Below, piece after piece: positions 1-20,884 of a stretch of DNA of 64,000 nucleotides. Origin of the DNA: Metridium senile (lineage: Eukaryota > Cnidaria > Anthozoa > Actiniaria > Metridiidae). The DNA lies in contig OX459101.1 of NCBI GenBank assembly GCA_949775045.1, positions 20,093,316-20,157,315 of the forward strand. The letters run 5' to 3'. The notes under the pieces were generated by a model. It saw only the letters and a program-made list of their open reading frames with translations. It was not told where the DNA came from and searched no databases. Numbering within the stretch: the first letter of the stretch is position 1; each line of letters starts with the position of its first letter. A program made the position numbers and the translations under genes.

Positions 1-4
1 TAGC

Positions 5-3000
5 AAGGACAATAGTAAAAATATCCGTAAAAGAGGACGACCAGCTAGACAAACACGGCAATCTGAAAAACCAGACGTAAGTACTCGACTGATAAATTGG
101 TCTGTTTGTAACACTGAATAAATAGAGGATATTACATGGACGCGCGGAGATATGAATTTTATCTTCGAGTGTTGAATGATCTCTCATGAGTGAGCGCAGC
201 AAACGAGTAAGACATTTTCAACATGAGGAGATAAAATTTGTATCTCCAAGCGACCATGTAATGTTCTGTTTATTGTATGATTATCAATGAAAAGAAAATA
301 AATTTTTTTTTGACACAAGAAGTTTCCGTAAAGCTGTGTAACCATAGTGATGATATTTTCATCAGTGAGTTATTTTCACAATGTAAAGGTATCAAATTTT
401 TGAAACAGAGAAATATAGGTATTTCATTGACAATTATATCATAAAATACCATTATGTGACTGCCTACACGATGCAGTGTTATCTATTGTTAAGCGATAAC
501 ATTTTTTCGTGCTTTGCTTGGGACTTGTTTTTTGTTAACAACAAATCGAAACTTAGTCTGTGAAAATGCGCCTTTTGTCAAATTGAACAGCAGTGATAGA
601 TAACATGAAACTAGAGTATTCATGTTATGTTTAATATCAACAGACTGAGAGAGAAGAACCCCAACCAGTTAGAAGTACAAGAGGAAGGAAGAGAAAACAA
701 GACAGTGATGATGATGAGAACACAGTGGAAGACAAACAATTGCTTGATAACTACGCAGGTATGTAGATGATGATGGTGATGGTGATTATGATGATGGTGG
801 TGGTGGTAATGAGAATACTGTGGAAGACAAACAATTGCTTGATAACTACGCAGGTATGTAGATGATGATGGTGATGGTGATTATGATGATGGTGGTGGTG
901 GTAATGAGAATACAGTGGAAGACAAACAATTGCTTGATAACTATGCAGGTATGTAGATGATGATGATGATGGTGATGATGATGATGGTGGTGGTAATGAG
1001 AACACAGTGGAAGACAAACAATTGCTTGATAACTATGCAGGTACATGTATGTAGATGATGATGATGGTGATGGTGATTATGATAATGGTGGTGGTGGTAA
1101 TGAGAACACAGTGGAAGACAAACAATTGCTTGATAACTATGCAGGTACATGTATGTAGATGATGATGATGGTGATGGTGATTATGATAATGGTGGTGGTG
1201 GTAATGAGAATACTGTGGAAGACAAACAATTGCTTGATAACTATGCAGGTATGTAGATGATGATTGTGATGATGATGATGATGGTGGGGGTGGTGGTAAT
1301 GAGAACACAGTGGAAGACAAACAATTGCTTGATAACTACGCAGGTATGTAGATGATGATGGTGATGATGATGGTGGTGGTGGTGGTAATGAGAATACAGT
1401 GGAAGACAAACAATTGCTTGATAACTACGCAGGTATGTAGATGATGATGGTGATTATGATAATGGTGGTGGTGGTAATGAGAATACAGTGGAAGACAAAC
1501 AATTGCTGGATAACTATGCAGGTATGTAGATGAAGACGGTGATGATGGTAATGATGATTATGATAATGATGGTGGTGATAATGATGATGGTGTTGATGAT
1601 GATTAGGATAATGATGGTGGTGATAATGATGATGGTGATGATGATGATTAGGATAATGATGATGGTGCCAAAGTTGTGAGAATGAATAGATTAATAAATA
1701 AATATAAATGAAAAAAATGAAAAAACAATGTTCATCATCTTATCGATAACATATATCTATTTTTCTGCAGCCAATAGATTTGTCAGGATTTTCAATGCCG
1801 ACCAAGGTAGAAAGGTTACTGTCTCAGAAATCACTGATCTTGATGTAGCGTTAACCACTATTGAAGAACAAGCATTAGAATACAGGTTAGTGATGAACTG
1901 TGATTCATGGGTGGCCTAGCGGTGAGAGCGCTGGCCTCTCACTGCTGTGGTTCAGGTTCGAATTCCGGTTCAGGCATGGATTATATGTGAGTTGAGTTTG
2001 TTTGATGTGTTGTTCTCTCCCTTGCCACAAGAGTTTTTCTCGGGATCATATGTGAGTTGAGAACTTTTGTTTGATGTGTTGTTCTCTCCCTTGCCACAAG
2101 AGTTTTTCTCGGGATCATATGTGAGTTGAGTTTGTTTGCCACAAGGGTTTTTCTCAGGATCATATGTGACTTGAGAACTTTTGTTTGATGCGTTCTTCTC
2201 TCCCTTGCCACAAGTGTTTTTCTCCGGGTTATCCAGTTTTCCTGCCTCCACAAAAATAAACATGGTCAAGTTGTGTGCAAAAGAATTAATGTAGAGGTAG
2301 TGAGTGTGAGTGAGTCTACCCAATTAGTAGGACACACATGTCCAGTCTAGAAGATTGAGACTTTAAAAAAGTGATTTTATTTTGTTTATATTTATTGGTT
2401 ATCAGTTGAATAGAATGCACTCAATAACTATTAAGCAAGCCAACATTTCTTAATAAAATATATTCATATATTCATTTTTAATCACAAGTAATATATACAA
2501 TATGAGCGGCCGATCTGTATCCGATATACAACGGCGAGTCGAAGACGAGCCGTTGTATATCGGATACAGATCGTACGCGAATATTGTATAGAACTTATGA
2601 AAGCCCAACGTTAGTTCTTTCATATTTTACTAAAATTGTCAAGATAAATGTAAATCTGGCCGAGAAAATTCAAGTTGAAACTTATGCAAATCAGGACGAA
2701 ATCTTTATGAAATTTACAACCTCCGTCACGAACGTGAATTCTTTTGTCGATTGCTCATTAATTATTCATGAATTTTATAACCATAATTAGTACTTCTCTT
2801 TTTGGGACAAAATTTGCATTACAATATCTACCCCCAAACACAGAAGGCATTATGGTTATTTGAAAGTAGAGAATAAATATTTTTGTTCTTGAAATCTCTC
2901 AGGGATGAAGTAGAGACAGATGTAGAGAAGCAGCACATCAAGGAGTTCTTTATCCAAACTAGAAAAGCTTTTGGACAGTGTGTAAGTCACATAGCGTACT

Positions 3001-4570
3001 GTATTTGTAGCTGTCAGTATTGTTATTATCATCATCATCATTATCACTATAATCATTATCATCATCATTATATGAACATCATCATCATCATTATTATCGT
3101 TATCATCGTCATCATTATCATAGTCATCATCATCATATTATCATCATCATTACATGAACATCATAATCATTATCATCACTAACATCATCACCATCATTAT
3201 TGTCACCATCACCATCATCATCATCATCATCATCATCCATCATCCATCATCATCATCATCATACACCTGTTTTCAAAAACGTTAACCTATTTGAAATTAG
3301 TAATCAGTAATTAGTAATTTGTTAATTATAGTGAAATAGGAATTAAGAAGTGAACCAAAAACAGACGCAGTCTTCTGATAATGCCTTCGGCATGACTGCA
3401 ACATGTGTAGCATGCCGAGTCAATTTATTTACGCTTGAATGCAATGGAAATTGTGCCATTAATTAATTCCTATTTCACTATTTACAAATTACTATTTGCT
3501 ATTTGTTTTTTTTCAAATAGGTCAATGTTTTTGAAAACAGGTGTAATTATTGTTATTGTTATTTCTATTTAGATTGATGTTCAAAAGGAATTCAAAGGCT
3601 TGCAGTCTGATCTAAGAAAGGTACTACACACACTTACCACCAGAACCTAGTTTGTTTTACAAATATCATACATCTGATTTTTCCCACATCATATAAAATA
3701 CAACCAATCAGAATGCTTGAAAGCTGTTGTATATTCGACGGTATTCAACTGCCTCTTCCCATGAGACATTGCAGGTTCTCTTTATTGTATATAATGTGGG
3801 ATAAAATAGTGAACAATGTTTTCTTGTGACATACCATGACTATCCCACTTGTCATTTGTATTTTCTTTGCATCACTCGCCTAAAGGCTCGTGTGTATACT
3901 ACTAAATACAAGCAACTAGTGGGATATTCCACGGTATGTCACTCAAAACTATTGTATAACTAGTATGTACAATAATAATCATTAAATGTCATATTTCAGG
4001 CAAAAAGTAGATTGAACAAGAAAAGGAATGAACTTCTGGAAGTACAGAAGAGGAGAACAAGGTAGAATATTTACTGATTCTTTGTCGTATGTATTTCAAT
4101 GTTACTTGGAAAATGTATTTGACTTCCGCTCAGGTTGTCGAAACATCAGACATCAACACCATCAGTCTTTCTTAAGACTACACTACCCCGGACGACTATA
4201 CCTCATATACATCGATTACACCTGGGATCAGACTATTCACTCTTACATGGAAAATGTTTAGAACGAAAGTTTTTATTAAAATATTTATATTCTTCTTCTT
4301 ATTATTTTTTGTGTTCAGACTTAAAGGAAGATTAGAAAAAAATACTAAAGAACAAAAACAGAAACATGAAAATAACCAGGTAATTTTGATCTTTAAAACT
4401 ACTATATTTAGTTCTTACTTTTGTTATTGATTTGTATTGTCAACCTTGTTCAAAGGATTTGTCTGAAATCAATGACTTTGTCAAGCAAATGAAAACCATT
4501 CAAAGAAAATGTCACAGGAGTTCTGCTGGCAGCAACACACACAACCAGGTTAGTTGTATGGTATTCCTCT

Positions 4571-4652
<82 letters not shown>

Positions 4653-4832
4653 CCCTCCCTCCTTCCTCCCTTCGTCCCGTCTTTCATCTTTTCACCCCAT
4701 GTTCATGTCATCTTTTCTTCTATCCAGGGTACTCTCCCCAGTATGATGTGCCAAATGCAGGCATTCCTTGTATCTATGACAAGACTGAAGTCAATTAACA
4801 GGACTTTGGAAGGATGGTTGAACACTCACTGA
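5..4832 (+). CDS. CENPU: CENP-U-like kinetochore protein, 3' nine exons (5' end outside window)
   Basis: Nine phase-compatible GT-AG exons: 5-76, 644-758, 1771-1885, 2903-2981, 3573-3620, 4000-4061, 4319-4379, 4456-4548 and 4728-4832 (stop TGA). They encode 249 residues of an open-ended protein. The visible N-terminal part is basic (KRGRPARQTR, RGRKRKQDSDDD), like a nuclear linker. From VSEITDLDVALTTIEEQ onward it becomes a long charged helix/coiled coil (RDEVETDVEKQHIKEFF, LNKKRNELLEVQKR, KGRLEKNTKEQKQKH), ending TLPSMMCQMQAFLVSM and RLKSINRTLEGWLNTH. Order and spacing match the C-terminal half of vertebrate CENP-U (SDIKELNIVL..., KKRQRMIEVQDELL, SLPALLFKARTLLG, LRNINHQLEKLL). CENP-U is a subunit of the CENP-O/P/Q/U/R complex of the constitutive centromere-associated network. 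Candidate poly(A) signals AATAAA lie at 5193 and 5231. Exon structure is firm; the family call is by eye and could be another coiled-coil kinetochore protein. Confidence 0.7.
475..625. mobile_element. Fragment of TIR element, family E
   Basis: TTAAGCGATAACATTTTTTC, GTGCTTTGCTTGG and AAATGCGCCTTTTGTCAAAT match parts of the 22.4 kb element, in the first intron of the CENP-U-like gene. Confidence 0.65.
759..1530 (+). repeat. Tandem array of duplicated exon-2 end plus splice donor (CENP-U-like gene)
   Basis: The last ~45 bp of exon 2 (AACACAGTGGAAGACAAACA through ...AACTACGCAG) with its donor GTATGTAG and ~45 bp of GAT/GGT microsatellite is repeated eight more times in the intron. Donor GT positions are 759 (real), 854, 949, 1041, 1145, 1249, 1344, 1433 and 1522, giving unit lengths 95, 95, 92, 104, 104, 95, 89 and 89 bp. 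Reading through the donor in the exon frame gives Ala-Gly-Met-stop (TAG), so only splicing at the first donor keeps the frame simply. Confidence 0.9.
1531..1672 (+). repeat. GAT-rich microsatellite
   Basis: Imperfect GAT/GGT/AAT trinucleotide repeats follow the donor array in the same intron. Confidence 0.8.
1907..2290 (+). mobile_element. tRNA-derived SINE with internal repeats
   Basis: The head has a pol III A box (TGGCCTAGCGG, ~1911) and, about 34 bp on, a B box (GGTTCGAATTCC, ~1953), as in a tRNA promoter. The body has three to four ~65 bp tandem repeats containing CTCCCTTGCCACAAGAGTTT, and the tail has a CCGGGTTATCCAGTTTTCCT segment. It lies in an intron of the CENP-U-like gene. The absence of a proper cloverleaf and the long tail argue for a SINE, not a functional tRNA. 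Confidence 0.65.
2497..2815 (+). mobile_element. Foldback MITE, family A (single arm)
   Basis: It starts with a short palindrome around GCCGATCTGTATCCGATATA and its inverse at 2555-2575, then runs CGCGAATATTGTATAG, AACGTTAGTTCTTTCATATT, ATTTTACTAAAATTGTCAAG. The same sequence recurs at ~15.7, 42.65 and 62.95 kb, where both arms of the inverted repeat are present. Here only one arm is visible. Confidence 0.7.
2996..3262 (+). repeat. ATC microsatellite
   Basis: Long imperfect ATC/ATT trinucleotide run in an intron of the CENP-U-like gene, abutting a MITE. Confidence 0.9.
3262..3545. mobile_element. MITE with ~80 bp terminal inverted repeats
   Basis: Left end TACACCTGTTTTCAAAAACG and right end (reverse complement) TACACCTGTTTTCAAAAACA continue as an imperfect inverted repeat for about 80 bp, including CCTATTTGAAA and TAGTGAAATAGGAATTAA. 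The centre is about 120 bp with no ORF. It is a non-autonomous DNA element inserted at the end of an ATC microsatellite. Confidence 0.8.
3621..3999. other. Intron of the CENP-U-like gene, nothing specific
   Basis: About 380 bp between the exons ending 3620 and starting 4000. It contains a weak inverted arrangement (ACATCATATAAAATACAACC against TATATAATGTGGGATA) but no feature I can name. Confidence 0.5.
4571..4655 (+). repeat. CTTG tetranucleotide microsatellite
   Basis: About 20 uninterrupted TTGC/CTTG units just upstream of the last exon (acceptor at 4727) of the CENP-U-like gene. The array may extend the polypyrimidine tract. Confidence 0.95.
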
Positions 4833-4919
4833 CTCGCAGTAAGCAAAACAAACTGTTTATGATAAACACATATTTTAAAAAGGTTGTTGAAACAAATCGC
4901 TTAATCCAAGATTGAATAT

Positions 4920-5165
4920 AATTATGGACATACGCCTGTTTTAAAAGGGTTGTCCAAGGCAATTTAAGTTTATGTCAAGTCGGAAAGGAATTATAGGACT
5001 TCATACACCTGCTTTAAAATGGTTGTTCAAAGCGATAGGTATTTCAAGATGGAAAGGAATTATAGGCATACACCTATTTCAAAAAGGTTGTCCAAGGCTA
5101 TAGTTCATTCCAAGACGGAAAGGAATTATATGCTTTCATGTAGAAGGTTAGCCAAGATCATGCAT
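4920..5165 (+). repeat. 66-bp minisatellite, cluster 1
   Basis: Degenerate repeats of CACCTATTTCAAAAAGGTTG, CCAAGGCTATAG and GGAAAGGAATTATAGGCAT follow the stop codon of the CENP-U-like gene and precede the first AATAAA, so they probably lie in its 3' UTR. The same unit is cleaner at 21.77-22.18 kb. Confidence 0.8.
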
Positions 5166-5436
5166 CAAGTGAATATTAATATTGTCAAATACAATAAAGA
5201 TATATAAATGCATTTGTAAATGTTTGAGGTAATAAATATACCAAATATTAAGAAAATATCTCACTAAATGCATTATCTTTTACTTTTGCAAATTGTGTGT
5301 TGTTTTTGCTGTTGTTGCCAGTATGCCTTTTGCATGATGACGTCATTTTACTTCCATTCCAAGAATGCTTTACAAATTTTCTTTCTTCAGATTTGTATTC
5401 TCTCTTGAGAATACTAGAACAATAGTCCTATGAATT

Positions 5437-5893
5437 CACAGTTCCGTTCAGTGACCACGAATAATAGTTCCAAGTCAAGGTTTACAGCAGTTCTCAGTCA
5501 CACGTGCACCCCTCGCATAAAAAGCACCGCTATAAAACATGAAGTTGGTGGACGTCAATCAAACTGTGTTTACAAGACCCATGGTGTTTTTACTTCAGTT
5601 GGGCTGCAAAACATGTCTGAATCTGGAAGCTGATTTCCCACAATAACCTCTTCATCGGATTCAGACATGTTTCGCAGCCCGACTGAAGTAAAAACACCAT
5701 ACGTCTCGTAAACACAGTTTGATTGACGTCCACCAACTTCATGTTTTATAGCGGTGCTTTTTATGCGAGCGGTGCACATGTGACTGAGAACTGCTGTAAG
5801 CATTGCTGCGCATGCTAAATTCTGTTGCTAGTGCAGCAACTGGAACCTTGACTTGAAACTATTATTTGTGGTCGTTGAATGGAACTGTGAAAA
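5437..5893. mobile_element. Foldback element with ~200 bp arms
   Basis: A near-perfect inverted repeat. The left arm carries GTTCCGTTCAGTGACCACGA, GCACCGCTATAAAACATGAA and GGACGTCAATCAAACTGTGT; the right arm carries their complements at 5840-5893 and 5700-5765. The ~40 bp loop is around 5630-5660. The right arm has an extra ~45 bp (5797-5845). ORFs across it are mirror images of each other and are not genes. Confidence 0.85.
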
Positions 5894-5984
5894 GGTCTAG
5901 TGACACTAATTATTCAACAAAAGAAAGTAGGCAAAGCATTCTGGTACTGGTAGTGTATGATGCAATGATACAAATAGACTATTA

Positions 5985-6225
5985 ATTGCAAGGAGTTAGC
6001 ATGGTCAAGTGGTCAGAGTATTTCATTTTGTCTTGTAATCCGTTGGTGTTGCCGGGTTTGAGCCCCCACTGGCCACTAGCTGAGACTTATTTCAAATTCA
6101 GTTTCTCTACCATGCTTGTAAATAGCCAACTGGTTTGCATCCTTGCTATAGTTGGGATTCTTATCTGAGGACCATTATGAAAACTAACATGTAACCACTA
6201 ATGATACATAAAGTTTTTATTTTAT
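5985..6225 (+). mobile_element. tRNA-Thr-like SINE
   Basis: A-box-like GGTCAAGTGGTCAGAG (~6003), an anticodon-loop-like TGTCTTGTAATCCG that resembles tRNA-Thr(UGU), and a B-box-like GGGTTTGAGCCCC (~6055). The tail contains GCCAACTGGTTTGCATCC and AGTTGGGATTCTTA. The stems do not close, so this is a SINE, not a working tRNA. Confidence 0.55.
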
Positions 6226-6380
6226 TTTAATCAATATTTATACAGGGTATCTAGCTTAACATAGCTAATTCAAATAGAGCCATAATTATGATATATAAAG
6301 TTTTTAATTTATTTTATTTTAATCAATATTTATCCAGGGTATCTAGTTTAACATAGCTAATTCAAATAGAGCCCTATGAT
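6206..6380 (+). repeat. Direct repeat, two ~85 bp copies
   Basis: ATAAAGTTTTTATTTTATTT...CAGGGTATCTAGCTTAACAT...CAAATAGAGCC occurs at ~6208-6287 and again at ~6295-6374 with few changes. Confidence 0.85.
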
Positions 6381-6387
6381 ATATAAT

Positions 6388-6606
6388 GGGGGGGGGGGGG
6401 GGGGTGATCGGCGGAGGTTTTGAAAACGACCCCTAAAAGGTACGCACAGATAAAAATAAAGAAGAGTAAAAATGACCCTTACAACTGATTTTTGAGCCAA
6501 AACTCTAAAAGGATCCTAAAAGGTACGCACAGGAAATATTTTAACCCTAAAAGGTACGCCGATAACCCCTATAACTGGGACAAAGGGTTCCCCCCACCCC
6601 CCCTGA
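6388..6606. mobile_element. G-tract/C-tract bounded element with AAAAGGTACGC repeats
   Basis: Bounded by a run of about 18 G (6388-6406) and a C-rich run (6590-6602). Between them CCCTAAAAGGTACGC or CCTAAAAGGTACGCAC occurs three times. It shares the GCGTACCTTTTAGGGTC motif (opposite strand) with the 290 bp MITE at 42.36 kb, so it is probably a degraded member of the same family. Confidence 0.6.
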
Positions 6607-6779
6607 CTGCTGTTGTTGTTGCTCATCCTGTGCTATTGTAGAATTGTCCCCGCTGCATGCTACTGTTAATGTTTCTAAGGCTGTTGTTTATAAAACTGTC
6701 TTTGAGTTATTCAATGGACAAGTTGCCCTTTAAGCAAGGTGTTTCCCCGATTGACTATAATCAACCAAATATTCTAACA

Positions 6780-7173
6780 ATATTATTGTAATAAATAAAT
6801 ATATAACAACCTTTTGGAAAGAATCTATATAAAAAATTAAAACAAAAACTAAAAAAAAAATGAAAAAAAAAAATGAAAAAAAAAAATGAAAAAAAAAAAA
6901 AAATTAAGGAATTATATAATTTTTTTCATTGTTTTATTTTTCTCCAAAATATATATATATATATTTTTTTTTTCAAAAAGAATCCTAGTATCCCAGGTTA
7001 GTTTTTTATGCCAGGCGGGAAATCAAAGAACCGTAACACCAAATAAGGGCTTGAAAACAATCCACTTGAACGTGATTGGCTGCCATGATTGTGATTGATC
7101 GTCTGTATACACAGTGTATCAAGCGAAGACTTGATCGCGTCTGATCGTACCTTCGATTGTGAAACTAACAAAC
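6780..7173 (+). promoter_or_regulatory. 5' flank of macroH2A
   Basis: An A-rich tract with TATA-like TATATATATATATTTTTTTT (6840-6970) is followed by an inverted CCAAT box (GATTGGC, ATTGG at 7075-7079) about 95 bp before the ATG. CCAAT boxes are common in animal core promoters. No transcription start can be fixed from sequence alone. Confidence 0.35.
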
Positions 7174-17880
<10,707 letters not shown>

Positions 17881-17905
17881 ATTCTACGTTACACCTATCA
17901 TGTTA

Positions 17906-18594
17906 AGCCTGGTTCACACTAGCGACATAAGCATAAGGGCAGCATACACAGACTCAGTGAAGCATTTCTCGACTAATTGGACGTACAGTGACGTATTTTG
18001 TTATGGTTTTGCCAACCAACCATTGTTATTAGAACAAAGAAAATCAGTAGAAAATCTATTTTGAAAATGGTTGGCAAACTAGCATCACAATAGGTGGACG
18101 TACAGTGACGTATTTTGTTATGGTTTTGCCAACCAACCATTGTTATTAGAACAAAGAAAATCAGTAGAAAATCTATTTTGAAAATGGTTGGCAAACTAGC
18201 ATCACAATAGGTGGACGTACAGTGACGTATTTTGTTATGGTTTTGCCAACCAACCATTGTTATTAGAACAAAGAAAATCAGTAGAAAATCTATTTTGAAA
18301 ATGGTTGGCAAACTAGCATCACAATAGGTGGACGTACAGTGACGTATTTTGTTATGGTTTTGCCAACCAACCATTGTTATTAGAACAAAGAAAATTAAAA
18401 CATCTATTGATAAATGGTTGGCAAATTAGCATCACAATACCAACACTTGTAAACACTACGCTCACCTATACGCAGACTCAGAGAAGCATTTCTCGAATAG
18501 GTATGAGAAAAAGCAAGTGGGGCTAGTGAGCAAAGCCCAACTGAGTCTGTGAAGTTTGCTTATGCTCATGTCGCTAGTGTGAACCAGGCTTTAG
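17906..18594. mobile_element. TIR element, family B, complete, carrying a nested amplified MITE
   Basis: The left terminus AAGCCTGGTTCACACTAGCG and right terminus (reverse complement) AAAGCCTGGTTCACACTAGC continue inward through ACATAAGCATAAG and CAGACTCAGTGAAGCATTTC. It begins 26 bp after the macroH2A stop codon, so it probably lies in the 3' UTR. Its centre holds the 117 bp repeats described separately. Confidence 0.85.
17976..18475 (+). repeat. 117-bp tandem repeat, four units
   Basis: GGACGTACAGTGACGTATTT starts at 17979, 18096, 18213 and 18330, exactly 117 bp apart. The first three units are essentially identical and the fourth diverges after GAACAAAGAAAAT. The fourth unit ends CAATACCAACACTTGTAAAC, then ACGCTCACCTATA, matching the right end of the single-copy element at 51.10-51.25 kb. 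Confidence 0.95.
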
Positions 18595-18629
18595 CATTTG
18601 TTAGCAGTTAAAGGGAAGAAAGAAGCTTA

Positions 18630-18965
18630 TACTCTGTGTTTTACTGACGTTTAGGACGTTAATCCTTCGTCGAAGTAAAAATTGTATCTAATACACCAAA
18701 TAAAAGAGTGTTACTTACTGACGTTTAGGACGTTGATCCTTGTTCGGAGTAAAATGGTAACTTATACACCGTATATAAATACTTTTATACGGTGTATAAG
18801 TTACAATTTTTACTAGAACGAAGGATTAATGTCCTAAACGTCAGTGAGTAATACTCGTTTTCACGGTGTAGAAGTTACCATTTTTTTTTCTCCGACGAAG
18901 GATTAACGTCCTAAACGTCAGTAAGTAACTCTCTTTTACACGGTGTATAAGTTACCAATTTCCCT
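18630..18965. repeat. 73-bp satellite, cluster 1 (inverted arrangement)
   Basis: TTACTGACGTTTAGGACGTT, AATCCTTCGTCGAAGTAAAA and ACACCGTATATAAA units, first reverse and then forward, forming a head-to-head palindrome centred near 18780. The same family is at 32.87, 33.48 and 35.04 kb. Confidence 0.85.
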
Positions 18966-19189
18966 AAAATTGTAATAGTTAGGCGACATGTTGACATAGT
19001 TAGTTCAAGTTATATCAAAGGATATTCAAGATCAATAGTTATTCAAATTTTTTGAGTCTATATCTATGACTGCATCCATTCACAAAAAGATTGAAGCGTT
19101 TTAACTTTGTATTATCGAAAAAAACCAGATTATTTTAAAATTTACGTTGTATTGGAAAAGACTGAAAAGTGACAATAAAAAACATTAAA

Positions 19190-19460
19190 CTGTGGTTATG
19201 TTTCTAAGGAAATAATTAGAGTAAGCATGAGTAAAATGTACGATAACTAGCGGTTAATAATTGTAGTAAAATGTATGATAACTAGCGGTTAAACTAGCGG
19301 TTAAACTAGTGTGGACTGCGTCGATGTTTCTAAGGAAACGATTGCAGTAAAATGTATGATACCTAGCGGTTAAACTAGTGTGGACTGCGTTGATGTTTCT
19401 AAGGAAACAATTGGAGTAAAAATGTATGATAACTTGCTGTTAAACTAGTGTGGACTGTAT
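19190..19460 (-). repeat. 70-bp satellite, cluster 2 (reverse orientation)
   Basis: Three to four units with AAACTAGTGTGGACTGCGTC, GATGTTTCTAAGGAAAC and ATGTATGATAACTAGCGGTT, the reverse complement of cluster 1. Confidence 0.9.
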
Positions 19461-19559
19461 CGTGTTGCGTTACGTCATATGCCGACTTTATTAGGGAGAT
19501 TATTAAAAGATATGTAATATATAGGTATCACGTGACTACTGTTTTCAAGGGTATATGGT

Positions 19560-19700
19560 GATGATGAAGGTAGCTGGGCCTTTGTATTGAAGCTGGACGA
19601 ACGTTGAGCTTGCAATGATAGAGACACGTGAATAATTGTCCGGCAAGGTGTTAAAAAGTCTATCATTGCAAGCTCCACGTTCGTCTCGCTTCGGAACCAT
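19560..19700. mobile_element. Inverted-repeat element, family D
   Basis: GACGAACGTTGAGCTTGCAA then TGATAGAGACACGTGAATAA, with the inverse TTGCAAGCTCCACGTTCGTC at the right. A second member is at ~50245-50350. Confidence 0.75.
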
Positions 19701-19886
19701 TTCATACAGGAGAGTGAATTGAACAAAAGAAACGGCAACCATGCTGGTGGTCTTGATAAAAGAAAACCATCATTGTGACTAGTACTAGTGGTACTTTAGT
19801 TCAATTCGCTCTCCTGGGAATGACATGGTTGCAATGCATCTGTTGATGGTTGTGATGATGACTATGATGGAGACAATCCACAAAAG

Positions 19887-20819
19887 TTACGGAAAGCAGA
19901 ACTCTGCCTCACAATGGCCCGCCAGTCTTCCATGAAACAGCAAATCCCCTTCACTATCAAAATTCACCGTCTTAAGTAATCTATAACAAACTATACAAAA
20001 ATACGGCTTGACACAGCCATGCTCGGTCACGTGATGATGCGCTTGCGCCTGTAGTGTTTTGAAAGACCGCGGACAACCAGTGACCGCAAGACATGGAAGC
20101 GTATCATATCCGTAAAAAAAGTGTGCGGAATAATTGTTATCATCATAGCTGCTCTCGCAGTGATGTGTCTTCCCAATGTAACTCGTTTTGTGGATTTCCT
20201 GCATTTCTTTAGCTCTATCTTTATGCGAGCAGAACGTCAACACACAGTTTCCTAAACAGCCATCACATTGACTCGCGTTTTTTACCTTTCTTGACTTCCT
20301 CGAAAACCCTACTTTTTGTTTGCCAGAATGTGTCAGACATTCTTCAAAATAGCCACAAAATTTGCTGTCGTGTTGTGCTAGTCCTTTCTTTGTAGCGAAA
20401 ACCATTCTGCATTTAACGCATTTGAATTCAAATTCATCTAAAATACACGCCTTTTCATCAAAATTTAGCCTGTAGTCCGTTTCTTTTAAAGTAAGTCGCT
20501 CCATTAAGTTTCCAAAACATAGTCTAGGCTTGCTAGCAACTAAACAAATATCTCTCCGCTCTGGGATTTTACACCTAGGATTCTGCCAAGTAAGTCTGCG
20601 TACTATAGCATCCAACTTCAACTCTTTTAGCGCTGTAACGTTTGCGTTTCTTGGCACATGGAGAGAGCGAAATTGAGGTAATAATTTTGCAGGGATATCG
20701 TTCCCTCTGTAAATGATATAAATGTGTACGTTGGCTTGAACTTGCGGTGTTAGATGAATGTTTTCCAAAAATGTTTCGCCGTTGGAATCCCAATCTAGAA
20801 AGTAATACCTCGGAATCAT
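19887..20819 (-). CDS. PIN/NYN-like N-terminus plus zinc-finger protein, paralogue 1 (310 aa)
   Basis: Intronless ORF, ATG at 20819, TAA at 19887. The N-terminus RYYFLDWDSNGETFLENIHL...VHIYIIYRGND has a beta strand ending in Asp, then helix, then beta strand, the pattern of PIN/NYN-type folds; DICLVASKPR could be a later core strand. From ~residue 130 there are Cys/His pairs: FKCVKCRMVFATKKGLAQHD...C, CDGCLGNCVLTFCSHKDRA, LPCLAVTGCPRSFKTLQAQA...HHHVTEH and KPYFCIVCYRLL...FHGRLAGH. It shares the whole arrangement with the ORF at 23.71-24.72 kb. Zinc binding is likely; nuclease activity is not shown, and the acidic set is less complete than in canonical PIN domains. I do not recognise a named family; ZNF451-type PIN-like proteins are the nearest comparison I can suggest. 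Confidence 0.75.
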   Translation of the reverse strand: MIPRYYFLDWDSNGETFLENIHLTPQVQANVHIYIIYRGNDIPAKLLPQFRSLHVPRNANVTALKELKLDAIVRRLTWQNPRCKIPERRDICLVASKPRLCFGNLMERLTLKETDYRLNFDEKACILDEFEFKCVKCRMVFATKKGLAQHDSKFCGYFEECLTHSGKQKVGFSRKSRKVKNASQCDGCLGNCVLTFCSHKDRAKEMQEIHKTSYIGKTHHCESSYDDNNYSAHFFYGYDTLPCLAVTGCPRSFKTLQAQAHHHVTEHGCVKPYFCIVCYRLLKTVNFDSEGDLLFHGRLAGHCEAEFCFP

Positions 20820-20884
20820 CCTTTGAGAGTTTGTTTGCTACGACTTAGAACGTTTAGCAAAATTTGTGTGCTAGTTTTGCGTGA

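Noticed and set aside
1907..1975. Functional tRNA gene
   Set aside because: Good A and B boxes, but the acceptor and anticodon stems do not pair and a SINE tail follows.
5430..5803. Two convergent similar ORFs at 5430-5633 (+) and 5570-5803 (-)
   Set aside because: They are the two arms of one foldback element translated in opposite directions.
5990..6075. Functional tRNA-Thr gene
   Set aside because: The anticodon-loop region resembles tRNA-Thr but the stems are mismatched and the B box is degenerate; a SINE fits better.
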